NCBI RefSeq assembly: GCF_001641615.1 | Contig: NZ_LRRU01000014.1 | Span: 124,001 to 188,000, forward strand | Source: Pseudoalteromonas gelatinilytica | GTDB lineage: Bacteria > Pseudomonadota > Gammaproteobacteria > Enterobacterales > Alteromonadaceae | Reading direction: 5' to 3' | DNA length: 64,000 bases | In this document: piece after piece, positions 54,967-63,851 of the stretch | How positions within the stretch are numbered: position 1 is the first letter of the stretch | Layout: each line of letters begins with the position of its first letter | Program-made: the position numbers and the translations under genes | The notes under the pieces: generated by a model | The model's input: only the letters and a program-made list of their open reading frames with translations | Databases searched by the model: none | What the model was told of the DNA's origin: nothing

Positions 54967-55676
54967 TTTTTATTGAGCAAATGAGGAATGTGCTCCATTG
55001 ATGCCAGCACCATATAAACGGCTTGTAGGTCGCCTTGCTGTTGTAACTGCTTAAGTTGTTCAGCGGTCAAGCCATTGAGTACCTGTTGGTTAATGGTATA
55101 AAAGCCGCTCACTGTGACTTTTTCGCCATTTTTATCTGCATATTCAATACTGAAAGCTTCGAGTAAATTAACACTAAGCAAACGCTCAAAAAACTGATTA
55201 ATTGTTTGGTGTTCTTGATGTAACGCGTTAAGTACTTGAGCAATATGATTTAAGTATTCGCTATTTCCACCATGTTCAAGGAAAATGGCTTCGCCATCAC
55301 GTGTGCTTATGCGTGGGCTGTCTAAATCAATATGTACCACCAGAGATTGCTCAGGAATACCATTGTTATACTGGGTTTGTTGGCCAATTAAAAATGGCTG
55401 GCGCTGCATACTTAGCGGTAAGTAACTCAGTTGCAATTCGCCTTGCTCGTTTAGCAGCAAGTTTTCGCCATTTTCGAAACCAAATAAAGCGAGGGCTTCG
55501 AATTGACCTGTTTGCGGGTGCTTACGAAATACGATTGGTTGATTTGCTTGAACTTTAGCAAACTCACTTGGAAATACGGTAGCGCAGCTAATATTGTCGC
55601 CCCAGTTAGCACCGCGTGTGGTGATCACTTTTAGGTCTTTATGGCTGATGTTATCAAGTAAGACATGATTGGCCAT
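54951..55676 (-). CDS. SapC family protein
   Basis: A 241 aa protein matching the SapC family, named after an S-layer-associated Campylobacter protein. The blocks SCATVFPSEFAKVQANQPIVFRK-like and LFGFENGENLLL match the family's N-terminal half. It has no signal peptide. In Alteromonadales and Caulobacterales SapC genes commonly accompany a TonB-dependent receptor and a tryptophan-halogenase-like gene. Its function is unknown. Confidence 0.82.
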   Translation of the reverse strand: MANHVLLDNISHKDLKVITTRGANWGDNISCATVFPSEFAKVQANQPIVFRKHPQTGQFEALALFGFENGENLLLNEQGELQLSYLPLSMQRQPFLIGQQTQYNNGIPEQSLVVHIDLDSPRISTRDGEAIFLEHGGNSEYLNHIAQVLNALHQEHQTINQFFERLLSVNLLEAFSIEYADKNGEKVTVSGFYTINQQVLNGLTAEQLKQLQQQGDLQAVYMVLASMEHIPHLLNKKWAQQ

Positions 55677-55696
55677 TGGGCCTCCTAATACTGAGA

Positions 55697-57250
55697 TTAA
55701 ATAGGTTGTATACCAAATTGCTGAATATGATTTAACAGCTCGCGGTTAGTGGGTAGTTGTTGTAATCCGCGTTTGGCTTGTTGTTGGTTAGCACTAAAAT
55801 GCTCAATAATAGCCGTTGGCATTGCAAGTACAGGAAATTGTGGCAATTGCTTCATTCCATAAAGTACATACTGGTAACTGGCTGCAGAGAAGACCTCTTG
55901 AGCGCGGTCAAAGTCGTTTAACCACGGACTTTGATATTGCCAAAGTGCTAAGTTTTCTTGAAGTTGCAGAGGGACTGAGTTTGCCTCTTTATGGGCTTGC
56001 CAATAGGGGCTAGTGCGCTTTGACAACACATAATGCAGCTTTAAAAATTCAATGATACGTTGCCAGCGATAATGGCACTGCTCATCAAACCGCTTTGCCA
56101 GTGTCGGCATTGCAGCACGATGTGTTGGGAAATTAGCAAGTAAGTTATTCAGGCCAAGCTCCACCATGACTAACGCTGAGGCTTCAAGTGGTTCAATAAA
56201 GCCTGCAGACATACCAATAGCTAAACAGTTTTTATACCAAAAACGGCGTCTATAGCCGGGCGTAAAACTGATTTCACGAAATGTCAGTTCATTTTGCGCG
56301 GTACCAGGCTGGGTTTTTGCAATGTACTGGCTAAGCGCCTGTTTCGCATCTTCGCTACTGGCAAAACGACTTGAGTACACCATACCTAGACCACGGCGGC
56401 TTTGTAAGCCGATATCCCAAATCCAACCGGCATCTTGCGCAGTGGCTTTGGTATAAGAAAGGATCTCTTGCTGCGGGTTTAAATAGGGCACCTGTACGGC
56501 AACGGCTCGATCGTTAAATAACACATCGTGTTGCTCAATTAGCTCTATCCCGTAATGTTGATGTAACAGCTTTGCGTGGGTGCCAGAGCAATCAATAAAT
56601 AAATCACCTGCAATAGTGCCATGATCGCGGGTTTGCAATGAACTAATATAGCCATCTTCATCACTATTGATACATTCAACATGACTGACGATATGCTCAA
56701 CGTTTAGTTTGGTCGTGCAGTGCTGTTGTAGCAGCATGGCAAACTTACCGGCATCTAAATGATAGCCATAGTTTGCTTCACCTTGATAGGCGCTATGCAA
56801 GTGGTTTTTCGGTGCTTTATGGTGATCGCATAAGTAGGTTTGGCTTGCCACCGCGTGGCTGAAACTCACAGCATCTTTGTTGGCAAACCAGTAAGGTGCA
56901 ATATTTAATTGCTGATACGCCACCGGTAAGCTGAACGGGTGGTAATAATGTGCGTCGCCTTCATCGTCGCACCAGCCATCAAAGCGTGAACCTTGTTTAA
57001 AAGACGCATCACAACGTTGAATAAATTCACTTTCGCTAATGCCGATGGTTTTTAAGGTTTGTCGCATGGTTGGCCAAGTGCCTTCACCAACACCAATGGT
57101 GGCAATATCGGGCGACTCAATCAGGGTGATCTGTGCGTTGTGAGTTAAATGGGGCTGGGCAGCAATTAAACCTGCGGATAACCAACCTGCAGAACCACCA
57201 CCTAAAATGACGACTTTTTTTACTTCATTCTGTTGCATGTTTAAGGCCAT
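55697..57250 (-). CDS. Flavin-dependent tryptophan-halogenase-like protein (atypical)
   Basis: A 517 aa flavoprotein of the tryptophan halogenase family. The FAD-binding motif is GGGSAGW (residues 17-23) and the second flavin block is IGVGEGTWP. The Lys that forms the active chloramine in true halogenases is present at about residue 85 (SFKQGSRFDGW). The halogenase motif WxWxIP is only partly kept: WIWDIGLQ at 276-283 has Gly in place of Pro. The start may be the ATG at 57250 or the ATG at 57238, which has GAGATG about 8 nt upstream. Whether it halogenates anything is uncertain. Confidence 0.83.
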   Translation of the reverse strand: MALNMQQNEVKKVVILGGGSAGWLSAGLIAAQPHLTHNAQITLIESPDIATIGVGEGTWPTMRQTLKTIGISESEFIQRCDASFKQGSRFDGWCDDEGDAHYYHPFSLPVAYQQLNIAPYWFANKDAVSFSHAVASQTYLCDHHKAPKNHLHSAYQGEANYGYHLDAGKFAMLLQQHCTTKLNVEHIVSHVECINSDEDGYISSLQTRDHGTIAGDLFIDCSGTHAKLLHQHYGIELIEQHDVLFNDRAVAVQVPYLNPQQEILSYTKATAQDAGWIWDIGLQSRRGLGMVYSSRFASSEDAKQALSQYIAKTQPGTAQNELTFREISFTPGYRRRFWYKNCLAIGMSAGFIEPLEASALVMVELGLNNLLANFPTHRAAMPTLAKRFDEQCHYRWQRIIEFLKLHYVLSKRTSPYWQAHKEANSVPLQLQENLALWQYQSPWLNDFDRAQEVFSAASYQYVLYGMKQLPQFPVLAMPTAIIEHFSANQQQAKRGLQQLPTNRELLNHIQQFGIQPI

Positions 57251-57284
57251 CTCAAATGCTATGTAGACAAACTAGCATAAATAC

Positions 57285-57316
57285 GAAAAAAAAAGCCGCT
57301 GTTGAGCGGCTTTTTT
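57285..57316 (-). terminator. Terminator behind the TonB-dependent receptor
   Basis: In the leftward direction the stem is aaaaaagccgct/agcggctttttt with a 4 nt loop and a strong U run. It separates the receptor gene from the halogenase-like gene, so the three accessory genes need read-through or their own promoter. Confidence 0.9.
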
Positions 57317-57328
57317 GACAACAAAATG

Positions 57329-60277
57329 CTAGAACGAGTAGCGGAAGCCGATGTTGTAGCGCGCACCATATTGGTTTGCACGTAACAGCTGCTCAGAGTA
57401 ACGAACGTAAGTACGTTGCGTTTCATCTGTCAGGTTTAGACCTTCAACAAACACCGTTAGGTTCTCGTTAACTGAATAGTTCACGTTAATATCCCACTGG
57501 CCATAAGACTCAGTAAAGATTGGTGAAGCATGTTGGTCAAAGCCTGTTAAGAACTCATCACGCCAGTTATAAGAAATACGAGCAGATAAACCGTTTAAAT
57601 CATAAATCGCAGAGAAGTTAGCTGAATCACTTAAACCCGGTAGGGCAAATTGATAGCCAATAGCATCTCGGTCTGCTTCAACATCACCAAATACGAAAGT
57701 CGCGTTAGCGGCAATACCAAAGCCAGAATCACCAAACATATGTTGCGCTGCTAGTTCCCAGCCCCATAGGTTTGCTGTTTCAACGTTGTTATCACGCGAT
57801 ACGAAGAAGCTTGCCAGTGGATCTGTATCGTTACCAACGATAGGTGTGCCTTCTTCAGTGCCTTGGTTTTCGTTGATCTTATCGTGGATTGCTTGGTCAG
57901 ATGGTTGCTCACCTGCTGCTGCTAAATCTTCACGCGCTTGCTCTGCACGATCACCAATGAATGGGTCTGTAATACCATCAATCGTTTCTTCGGTTGTGAT
58001 ATTTACAAGGAAGTTATCAACTTGCTTACGATAGTAACCCGCAGACACATAGCTGCCTTCACCGTAGTAGTATTCAAGTGATAGATCGATATTATCTGAA
58101 GTATAAGGTTTTAAGTTCGGGTTACCCACAGCCACTTTACGTTGACCCACTTTCGGGTTACCTAAGAATGACGTTGTTGAGCGAAGCGCGCCAACAGGAG
58201 GACGAGCAAGGCTACGGCTGTAAGAGAAGCGTGCAATAACGTCTTCAACTACTTCGATGTTCATATCGATGCTAGGTAAAAACTCTTTGCTGCTACCTTC
58301 ACCGTTTGAGAATGAACGCTCATCAGCGTAAATGTAAGACCATTCGTTACCGTTAACCCATTCCATCGCAACAGCAGGGCGCTCTAAGCTGTTTGCTGTA
58401 ACATCTGTTGATTCGTAACGTAAACCCGCAGTGATGTTCACTGGCATACCGTTAAATTCTGTTTCGAAGTTAGCTTGTGCGTACACCGCAGTTGTTTCTT
58501 CGCTTACACGATGATCGTCATCGATTGGACCCGCTTGTACCATGCCGTTTACATCAGCAGGCCAGCTACATGCGCCAACGCCGCCATCAGGGTGATCACA
58601 GTCAATGCTTTCGGCAATCGCGACAATGTCATCGAAATCAGCATCGTAGTAGTAATTTAATAGCTTATCGCTACCACCACCAGAGAAGCCATCAAGTAAA
58701 CCTGAGCTGTCTACACGAGTGAACATGCTGTCATCGTACCAATCAGCTGACATTAACCACCAACCAGCAGCAAGCTGACCTGAGTAGGCTGTCGTCGTAC
58801 GGAAATCAATTTTAGTATGTGATACACCAAAGTTAATGCTCGATAGGGCGCCGCTGTTTTCGTTATACCACGTACCTTTTAACTGGTATTGGTCAAGGTC
58901 GTTGGTGTTAGTGTCTTTGTTTACACCGGCGAAAAGGGTCCCCATGTCGCTCGGTAAAATTTCTGCTTGGCCATTGGTTAATGTCATATCGATAAGTGGA
59001 ATTTCGCCTTTGCTGAAGTCAGCCATTTTTTCGTCGATATTCACTGTTGGGTTTTCACACCATGAACATGACGTGTTACCAATAATCATAAACGCATCAT
59101 GGCCGATACCCACACCGGCACTTTCAGCTGATGAATTGTGCGCATCAAACTCGATGTTTAAATTGTCTGTTACTTGCCAATCAATGTTTAAACCAAGTGA
59201 TTTATTTTCGTTAGTTGTTGCACCGCGGTTTAAGTTTGTTGAGTAGTCACCACCAATTTCAGTTACTTGCGTGTAAGTACCGTTTTCATTAATCGTTGCT
59301 GCGCTAACATTACCACCATTGTTGAACCACACACCAAAGCTACGGCCATCTTTTTCAAACTCTAGCTTTGAGTAAGTGTAATCAACGGTTGCAGTAATGC
59401 GGTCATTCGGTGCGTATTGCAGCACAAGTTGACCATTGGTACGTTTACGTGAATTGTCTGAAAACGCATAACCAGCATTTTGCGGGTACCAGGTTGCGCC
59501 ATCACCGCGTTGGTTGTTATCTGTCAGTGCTAAATCAGGAGACGATGAAATATCAACATTTGGGATCCAGTTATCAACCGCCATTGATTGTTCGCGGTTG
59601 TCACGCTCTTGAACTGAGCCTGAAATTAAAATACCGAATTTGTCATCGTTGAATGTGTTGCTGTAGATACCTGATAGCTCAGGTGTTACATCATCACCTG
59701 TTTCGTTTGATGTGTCGTGAACTGCTTTTGCACCAATCGAAGCGTGTAAACCAGGGTTAGAAAGAGGTTTAGCTGTGGTGATATTAACTGTTGCACCAAT
59801 ACCCCCGCTAGGGATATCAGAACGCGCTGTTTTATATACTTCAACACCGCTTACACTTTCTGTTGCGATGTCGCCAAAATCAAATGAACGACCGCCAGTT
59901 GTTGGCATTTGACGATTGTTAAGGGTTACTAAGTTAAATTCAGGACCAAAACCACGAACCGTAATTTTGCTACCTTCACCATTACTACGGTCAATAGACA
60001 CACCGGTAATACGTTGTAAAGATTCTGCTAGGTTGGTATCAGGGAATTTACCAATGTCTTCAGAGGTAATTGCATCAACAACACCTGCAGATTGACGTTT
60101 GATATCCATTGATTTTACTAGGCTTCCGCGGATACCTGATACTTGTATTACTTCAATATCACTTGCTTTGTCGGGCTGTTCTTCGGCGACAGCTGAGTGA
60201 GGAACTAGCGCGCTTAGACCCATTGCCATAGACAGGCTAATAGCAAGCTGCTTTTTCTTGAAAAGTGTGTGGTTCAT
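57329..60277 (-). CDS. TonB-dependent receptor for glucan oligosaccharides (predicted)
   Basis: A 982 aa outer-membrane importer of the large carbohydrate-type class. The start at 60277 gives a good signal peptide (KKKQLAISLSMAMGLSALVP, ending ...HSAVA), with a GGAGA site 7 nt before it, so the longer open frame is not used. The plug has SAGVVDAITSEDIGKFPDTN and ESLQRITGVSIDR, the typical opening of this group. The barrel ends YGARYNIGFRYSF. Paired LacI-type operators lie upstream. The substrate (laminarin or mixed beta-glucan oligosaccharides) is inferred from the neighbouring GH16, GH3 and GH1 genes. Confidence 0.9.
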   Translation of the reverse strand: MNHTLFKKKQLAISLSMAMGLSALVPHSAVAEEQPDKASDIEVIQVSGIRGSLVKSMDIKRQSAGVVDAITSEDIGKFPDTNLAESLQRITGVSIDRSNGEGSKITVRGFGPEFNLVTLNNRQMPTTGGRSFDFGDIATESVSGVEVYKTARSDIPSGGIGATVNITTAKPLSNPGLHASIGAKAVHDTSNETGDDVTPELSGIYSNTFNDDKFGILISGSVQERDNREQSMAVDNWIPNVDISSSPDLALTDNNQRGDGATWYPQNAGYAFSDNSRKRTNGQLVLQYAPNDRITATVDYTYSKLEFEKDGRSFGVWFNNGGNVSAATINENGTYTQVTEIGGDYSTNLNRGATTNENKSLGLNIDWQVTDNLNIEFDAHNSSAESAGVGIGHDAFMIIGNTSCSWCENPTVNIDEKMADFSKGEIPLIDMTLTNGQAEILPSDMGTLFAGVNKDTNTNDLDQYQLKGTWYNENSGALSSINFGVSHTKIDFRTTTAYSGQLAAGWWLMSADWYDDSMFTRVDSSGLLDGFSGGGSDKLLNYYYDADFDDIVAIAESIDCDHPDGGVGACSWPADVNGMVQAGPIDDDHRVSEETTAVYAQANFETEFNGMPVNITAGLRYESTDVTANSLERPAVAMEWVNGNEWSYIYADERSFSNGEGSSKEFLPSIDMNIEVVEDVIARFSYSRSLARPPVGALRSTTSFLGNPKVGQRKVAVGNPNLKPYTSDNIDLSLEYYYGEGSYVSAGYYRKQVDNFLVNITTEETIDGITDPFIGDRAEQAREDLAAAGEQPSDQAIHDKINENQGTEEGTPIVGNDTDPLASFFVSRDNNVETANLWGWELAAQHMFGDSGFGIAANATFVFGDVEADRDAIGYQFALPGLSDSANFSAIYDLNGLSARISYNWRDEFLTGFDQHASPIFTESYGQWDINVNYSVNENLTVFVEGLNLTDETQRTYVRYSEQLLRANQYGARYNIGFRYSF

Positions 60278-60321
60278 GCAAATCTCCAGATTTGGTTTTA
60301 TTTTATGTTGTTGTCTATTTT

Positions 60322-60388
60322 TGTAAGCGCTTACATTTTCTTTCAAAAAAAATCGCCGAACCCGATTTTATAAATGTAACCGCTTACA
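60322..60388. promoter_or_regulatory. Pair of LacI-type operators upstream of the TonB-dependent receptor
   Basis: TGTAAGCGCTTACA (60322-60335) and TGTAACCGCTTACA (60375-60388, one mismatch) lie 53 bp apart centre to centre. The first starts 45 bp upstream of the receptor's start codon. They match the pair between the GH1 and transporter genes, so both regions are probably under one regulator. Between them the sequence is A/T rich and could hold the promoter. Confidence 0.88.
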
Positions 60389-60579
60389 TTAAGTTATTAG
60401 AAAGTAAAACAATCGTCAACACAAATAACGGTTTAAGATCAGAGGTAATATCTATGTTTATGTTATTATGGGAAATATTTTATCAAAAAGTTTCTGTTTT
60501 TTAGGTACAAAGGCAACGCCTTTCAGCTAAAATTAGAAAATTAGAGTCTTTTACATTTGTTAAAACAAGAGGTGTTTTT

Positions 60580-61191
60580 GTGCAATCAGTGAAATGGAAT
60601 GAAGGTGTATTCACCCCAAGCAAAATCATTTGCGTTGGTCGTAATTATACTGCGCATATTGCGGAGCTTAACAATGAAACACCAACAAATATGGTGCTGT
60701 TTGCAAAACCAAATAGCGCAATCACAGAGTCTCTTAAAAGTGAGCATTTAGGTGAGGCACTCCACTTCGAAACTGAGCTCTGCTTTTTAGTTAAAAACAA
60801 ACAACTGGCTGCGGTTGGGCTAGGGCTTGATTTAACCAAACGAGGCCTACAAAGCACGCTTAAAGAAAAAGGCCTACCTTGGGAGCGCGCAAAAGCATTT
60901 AATGGTTCTGCGCTTTTTACTGAGTTTGTCACGGTGAATGACAGTTACCATTATCAATTTAGTTTGAAGATTGATGGTAAAGAGACCCAATTTGGCGATA
61001 CGAAGTTAATGCTGCATAATGCTGAGCAAATCTTAGCCGAAATCAGTGAATTTATGGATCTAGAAGATGGCGATATCATTATGACTGGCACGCCTGAAGG
61101 GGTAGGGAAGGTTGTCGCTAATTCAAGCTTTGCTGTAACTCTTATGGATGATCAACAGGCGTTGCTATCTCATCAGTGGCAGGCTCTTTAA
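60580..61191 (+). CDS. Fumarylacetoacetate hydrolase family protein
   Basis: A 203 aa FAH-fold hydrolase or isomerase. Typical blocks are IICVGRNYTAHIAEL at the start, the metal-binding Glu pair in HFETELCFL (about residue 60), and GDIIMTGTPEGVGKV (about 167). Members hydrolyse acyl-pyruvates or decarboxylate oxaloacetate. Which reaction occurs here is not readable. GTG at 60580 has AAGAGG 7 nt upstream. Its 3' end overlaps the convergent solute-binding gene by 50 bp. Confidence 0.88.
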   Translation: MQSVKWNEGVFTPSKIICVGRNYTAHIAELNNETPTNMVLFAKPNSAITESLKSEHLGEALHFETELCFLVKNKQLAAVGLGLDLTKRGLQSTLKEKGLPWERAKAFNGSALFTEFVTVNDSYHYQFSLKIDGKETQFGDTKLMLHNAEQILAEISEFMDLEDGDIIMTGTPEGVGKVVANSSFAVTLMDDQQALLSHQWQAL

Positions 61192-62068
61192 GCGGGTCTA
61201 AAATGTAGCGCTGGTAATAAGTTGAAAACTCAGGAAAGCTTTGTTCGAGCCAAGTTCGTTGGCTTTGCTGGTATCTCTCACTTGGCAGTACTTTGTTCTT
61301 CAGCGCCTCATTAATTTCTGCAAGCACTTTTTCGGCATAGTTATTAGGCGCGTTCGTTGAGCAACCAATGGCGCCAAATACCACATTCTGAGCCGGATTA
61401 ACAATGGTGAGCTTTTGAATATTCTGTTGGTTTTGTTGATTGTAATAATCAGCAACGTAGGGGTAATCAATGGTGTAATCAATGTAGCCATGCTCTAACT
61501 GCGAGAGCAAAGCAAAATTTGGACTACTGCCATTACCACTTAATGCTGCACTTTCGTAAAGCTTGGTATTTTTCGCTATAGCATCAAGCTTATTGCCAAA
61601 TTTACGCGCATCATTTTGACCATAAATAAAATTGGCATCAGTGAGCAAAGAGATAAGTGATACTGGGTTACCGTGTTTTTGCTTAATTTTCAGTGCTTTC
61701 TCTTCGGTACTTAATACGCTAAAGGGTGGGTACACTGTGGTTGGGATTGAGTAAGTAGCGCGGTTGGTTTTTTTATCACGATGGATCATGCAGGCATAGC
61801 ACGCCATTTGTCCGTCATCGAGATATTTACTGCCACGTTTTTGCGGCAACATCACTTTGTTGTGGTTAATGTTGGGTAAGGCTTCAATCAACATATCGGT
61901 AATTTCATTGCATAGCCCACCATGGGGATAAGCGTTACTTTTCTCGATAAAGAAGGGCTTACCATCATTTTCAAGCCAAGTAATTGAGAGCTGCTCAGAG
62001 GCATGAGTAATGGTGGCAAACAACGACCCTGCAACCACGCATAATACTTGTTTTACGACTCTACTCAT
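61142..62068 (-). CDS. Periplasmic solute-binding protein (family 3-like)
   Basis: A 308 aa exported protein with signal peptide MSRVVKQVLCVVAGSLFATITHA. The remainder has the layout of extracellular solute-binding proteins of family 3, beginning EQLSITWLENDGKPFF. The only cysteines outside the signal are in GGLCNEI, ACYACMIH and GCSTN. ATG 62068 is used because AGGG lies 5 nt upstream. No permease genes are adjacent, so it may be an orphan sensor-type or a partner of unlinked transporters. The ligand is unknown. Confidence 0.75.
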   Translation of the reverse strand: MSRVVKQVLCVVAGSLFATITHASEQLSITWLENDGKPFFIEKSNAYPHGGLCNEITDMLIEALPNINHNKVMLPQKRGSKYLDDGQMACYACMIHRDKKTNRATYSIPTTVYPPFSVLSTEEKALKIKQKHGNPVSLISLLTDANFIYGQNDARKFGNKLDAIAKNTKLYESAALSGNGSSPNFALLSQLEHGYIDYTIDYPYVADYYNQQNQQNIQKLTIVNPAQNVVFGAIGCSTNAPNNYAEKVLAEINEALKNKVLPSERYQQSQRTWLEQSFPEFSTYYQRYILDPLKEPATDEIATPVDHP

Positions 62069-62204
62069 TAACACCCTACAAAGTTAAATGCTATGAGTAA
62101 CTATACACTAAAGTATGGATAAACCTGTAGGTGAAACAGAAAAATGATAAATTAGTGCTAGTGAGCCTACAGAGGGTAGACTCACTCATATTTTCGAATA
62201 TTAC

Positions 62205-63257
62205 CTAGAAAGGCATAGGATAGCGGGTAAATACGTCAGCGATTTTATCGTTAGCTTCATCGCTTAATTGCACCGAGAAAGCATCGATATTTTCTTTTAA
62301 CTGCGCCATTGATGTTGCACCTATAATCGTTGAGCTTACGCCATCCACTTGATCACACCAAGCCAATGCAAGTTGTGAAGGTGTTAAATTAAAGGCGTTA
62401 GCAATTTCAACATATTCAGCAATCGCAGCGCGTGATTGTGCTGTGTCTCTAAATAGGCCATTACGTTGCACTAGCGTCCAACGACTACCTTCAGGGCGAG
62501 CACCATTTAAGTACTTACCACTTAGCATGCCGCCACCTAGGGGTGACCAAGGTAGGTAAGCAATATCTTCATGAATACATTGTTCAATCAAATACGGCCA
62601 ATCTTTGGCGTGCAATAAACTAAATTCGTTTTGAATCGATACCATGCGCGGAAGGTTATGCTGCTCACTTAAGCGTAAGTACTGGCTGATGCCCCAAGGT
62701 GTATCGTCTGATAAACCACAGTGCTTAATTTTACCAGCCTTGATACAGTCATTCAGCCCTTCAAGAATATCTAACATACCCGCGATATTTTGATCAGTGT
62801 CAGCCTCTGAGAAGCACACTTTACCTGGCCACTGTTTACCAAAGTGCGGTGATGTACGGTTAGGCCAATGTAATTGGTATAAATCGATAACCTCAGTTTG
62901 CAAGCGTTTAAGAGATGCATCAACGGCTTCAACCACTGCTTGGCGAGTAATATCGCCTGCATCGCGTACCCAAGGTAAGCCGTTACCCGCAATTTTAGTG
63001 GCAATGACAAGATCATCGCGTTTGTCTTTATTACGCGCTAACCAATTACCGATGATCTCTTCTGTCTTACCGTAGGTGTCTGGAGAAGGTGGTACGGCAT
63101 ACATTTCGGCAGTATCAATAAAGTTAACGCCTTTATCTAATGCATAGGCGATTTGTTCATCGGCATCGGCTTGGTTGTTTTGCATACCCCATGTCATGCT
63201 ACCTAAGCAAACACGAGATACATCAATACCACTTCGACCAAGTGGGCTATAAAGCAT
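62205..63257 (-). CDS. Aldo/keto reductase (Tas-type)
   Basis: A 350 aa NADPH-dependent reductase of the Tas/NADP(H)-dependent AKR group. The catalytic Asp and Tyr are in NFIDTAEMYAVPPS and the Lys in VIATKIAGNG. The phosphate-binding C-terminal block is STIIGATSMAQLKENI. In E. coli, Tas complements tyrosine auxotrophy through an unclear activity. AAGGATC precedes the ATG by 5 nt. The thioesterase gene lies 12 bp upstream on the same strand and probably shares its transcript. Confidence 0.9.
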   Translation of the reverse strand: MLYSPLGRSGIDVSRVCLGSMTWGMQNNQADADEQIAYALDKGVNFIDTAEMYAVPPSPDTYGKTEEIIGNWLARNKDKRDDLVIATKIAGNGLPWVRDAGDITRQAVVEAVDASLKRLQTEVIDLYQLHWPNRTSPHFGKQWPGKVCFSEADTDQNIAGMLDILEGLNDCIKAGKIKHCGLSDDTPWGISQYLRLSEQHNLPRMVSIQNEFSLLHAKDWPYLIEQCIHEDIAYLPWSPLGGGMLSGKYLNGARPEGSRWTLVQRNGLFRDTAQSRAAIAEYVEIANAFNLTPSQLALAWCDQVDGVSSTIIGATSMAQLKENIDAFSVQLSDEANDKIADVFTRYPMPF

Positions 63258-63269
63258 AATAGATCCTTG

Positions 63270-63698
63270 TTAATCGCTAGAATGGGCTTTAAGTGCAGTT
63301 AATAACTCATCATTTAACTGCGCTTTTTTACCCGTTTTAAAATTAAACATAACCACTTGTGATGAGCCAATGGTTGTTACTGCGTCTTGGCTTTCACTAA
63401 ATACAGTGTAATGCATCATAAAACGATCGTGTTCAATGTCACTAATCTTTACACCAACATGCACCGTATCAGGAAATGTCACCGGGCGTTTATAGCGAGC
63501 ATTGTTTTCGCTGATCACCGGACCCACACCTGTTACTTGTAAATCTTTAAGAAAACCTAGTTGAGTAAAAAAATCGATACGGGCTGTTTCAAAGTAGCGA
63601 AAATACACCACATTATTGACGTGCTGCAGGGCATCCATTTCACCCCATGCAACATTAATTTTTGTTCTGATAGGGTGTTGTTCTATAAACGATTGCAT
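63270..63698 (-). CDS. Acyl-CoA thioesterase, 4HBT hotdog family
   Basis: A 142 aa single-hotdog thioesterase. The active-site region reads VAWGEMDALQHVNNVVYFRYFETAR, where the Asp acts as the catalytic acid. YbgC/FadM-type members cleave short or medium acyl-CoAs. It is followed by the aldo/keto reductase gene after 12 bp. The physiological thioester is not known. Confidence 0.88.
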   Translation of the reverse strand: MQSFIEQHPIRTKINVAWGEMDALQHVNNVVYFRYFETARIDFFTQLGFLKDLQVTGVGPVISENNARYKRPVTFPDTVHVGVKISDIEHDRFMMHYTVFSESQDAVTTIGSSQVVMFNFKTGKKAQLNDELLTALKAHSSD

Positions 63699-63851
63699 AG
63701 TAAATCTTCGTTGATTGTGAGAAAACTTAGGTTAGCAATATGCTGCTTTTAGCTCAAGGAAATTAGAAAGCTCAGTAGATTGTGCTAGATTTATAAGTTC
63801 ACGCTTACGTAAAGTGTGAGCAAAATGAACACACATTAAAGGACCTTAATT
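63699..63851. promoter_or_regulatory. Divergent intergenic region before the last gene
   Basis: 153 bp between the leftward thioesterase gene and the rightward membrane-protein gene. An AAAGGA stretch lies just before the ATG at 63852. No confident promoter or repeat was found by eye. Confidence 0.4.
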
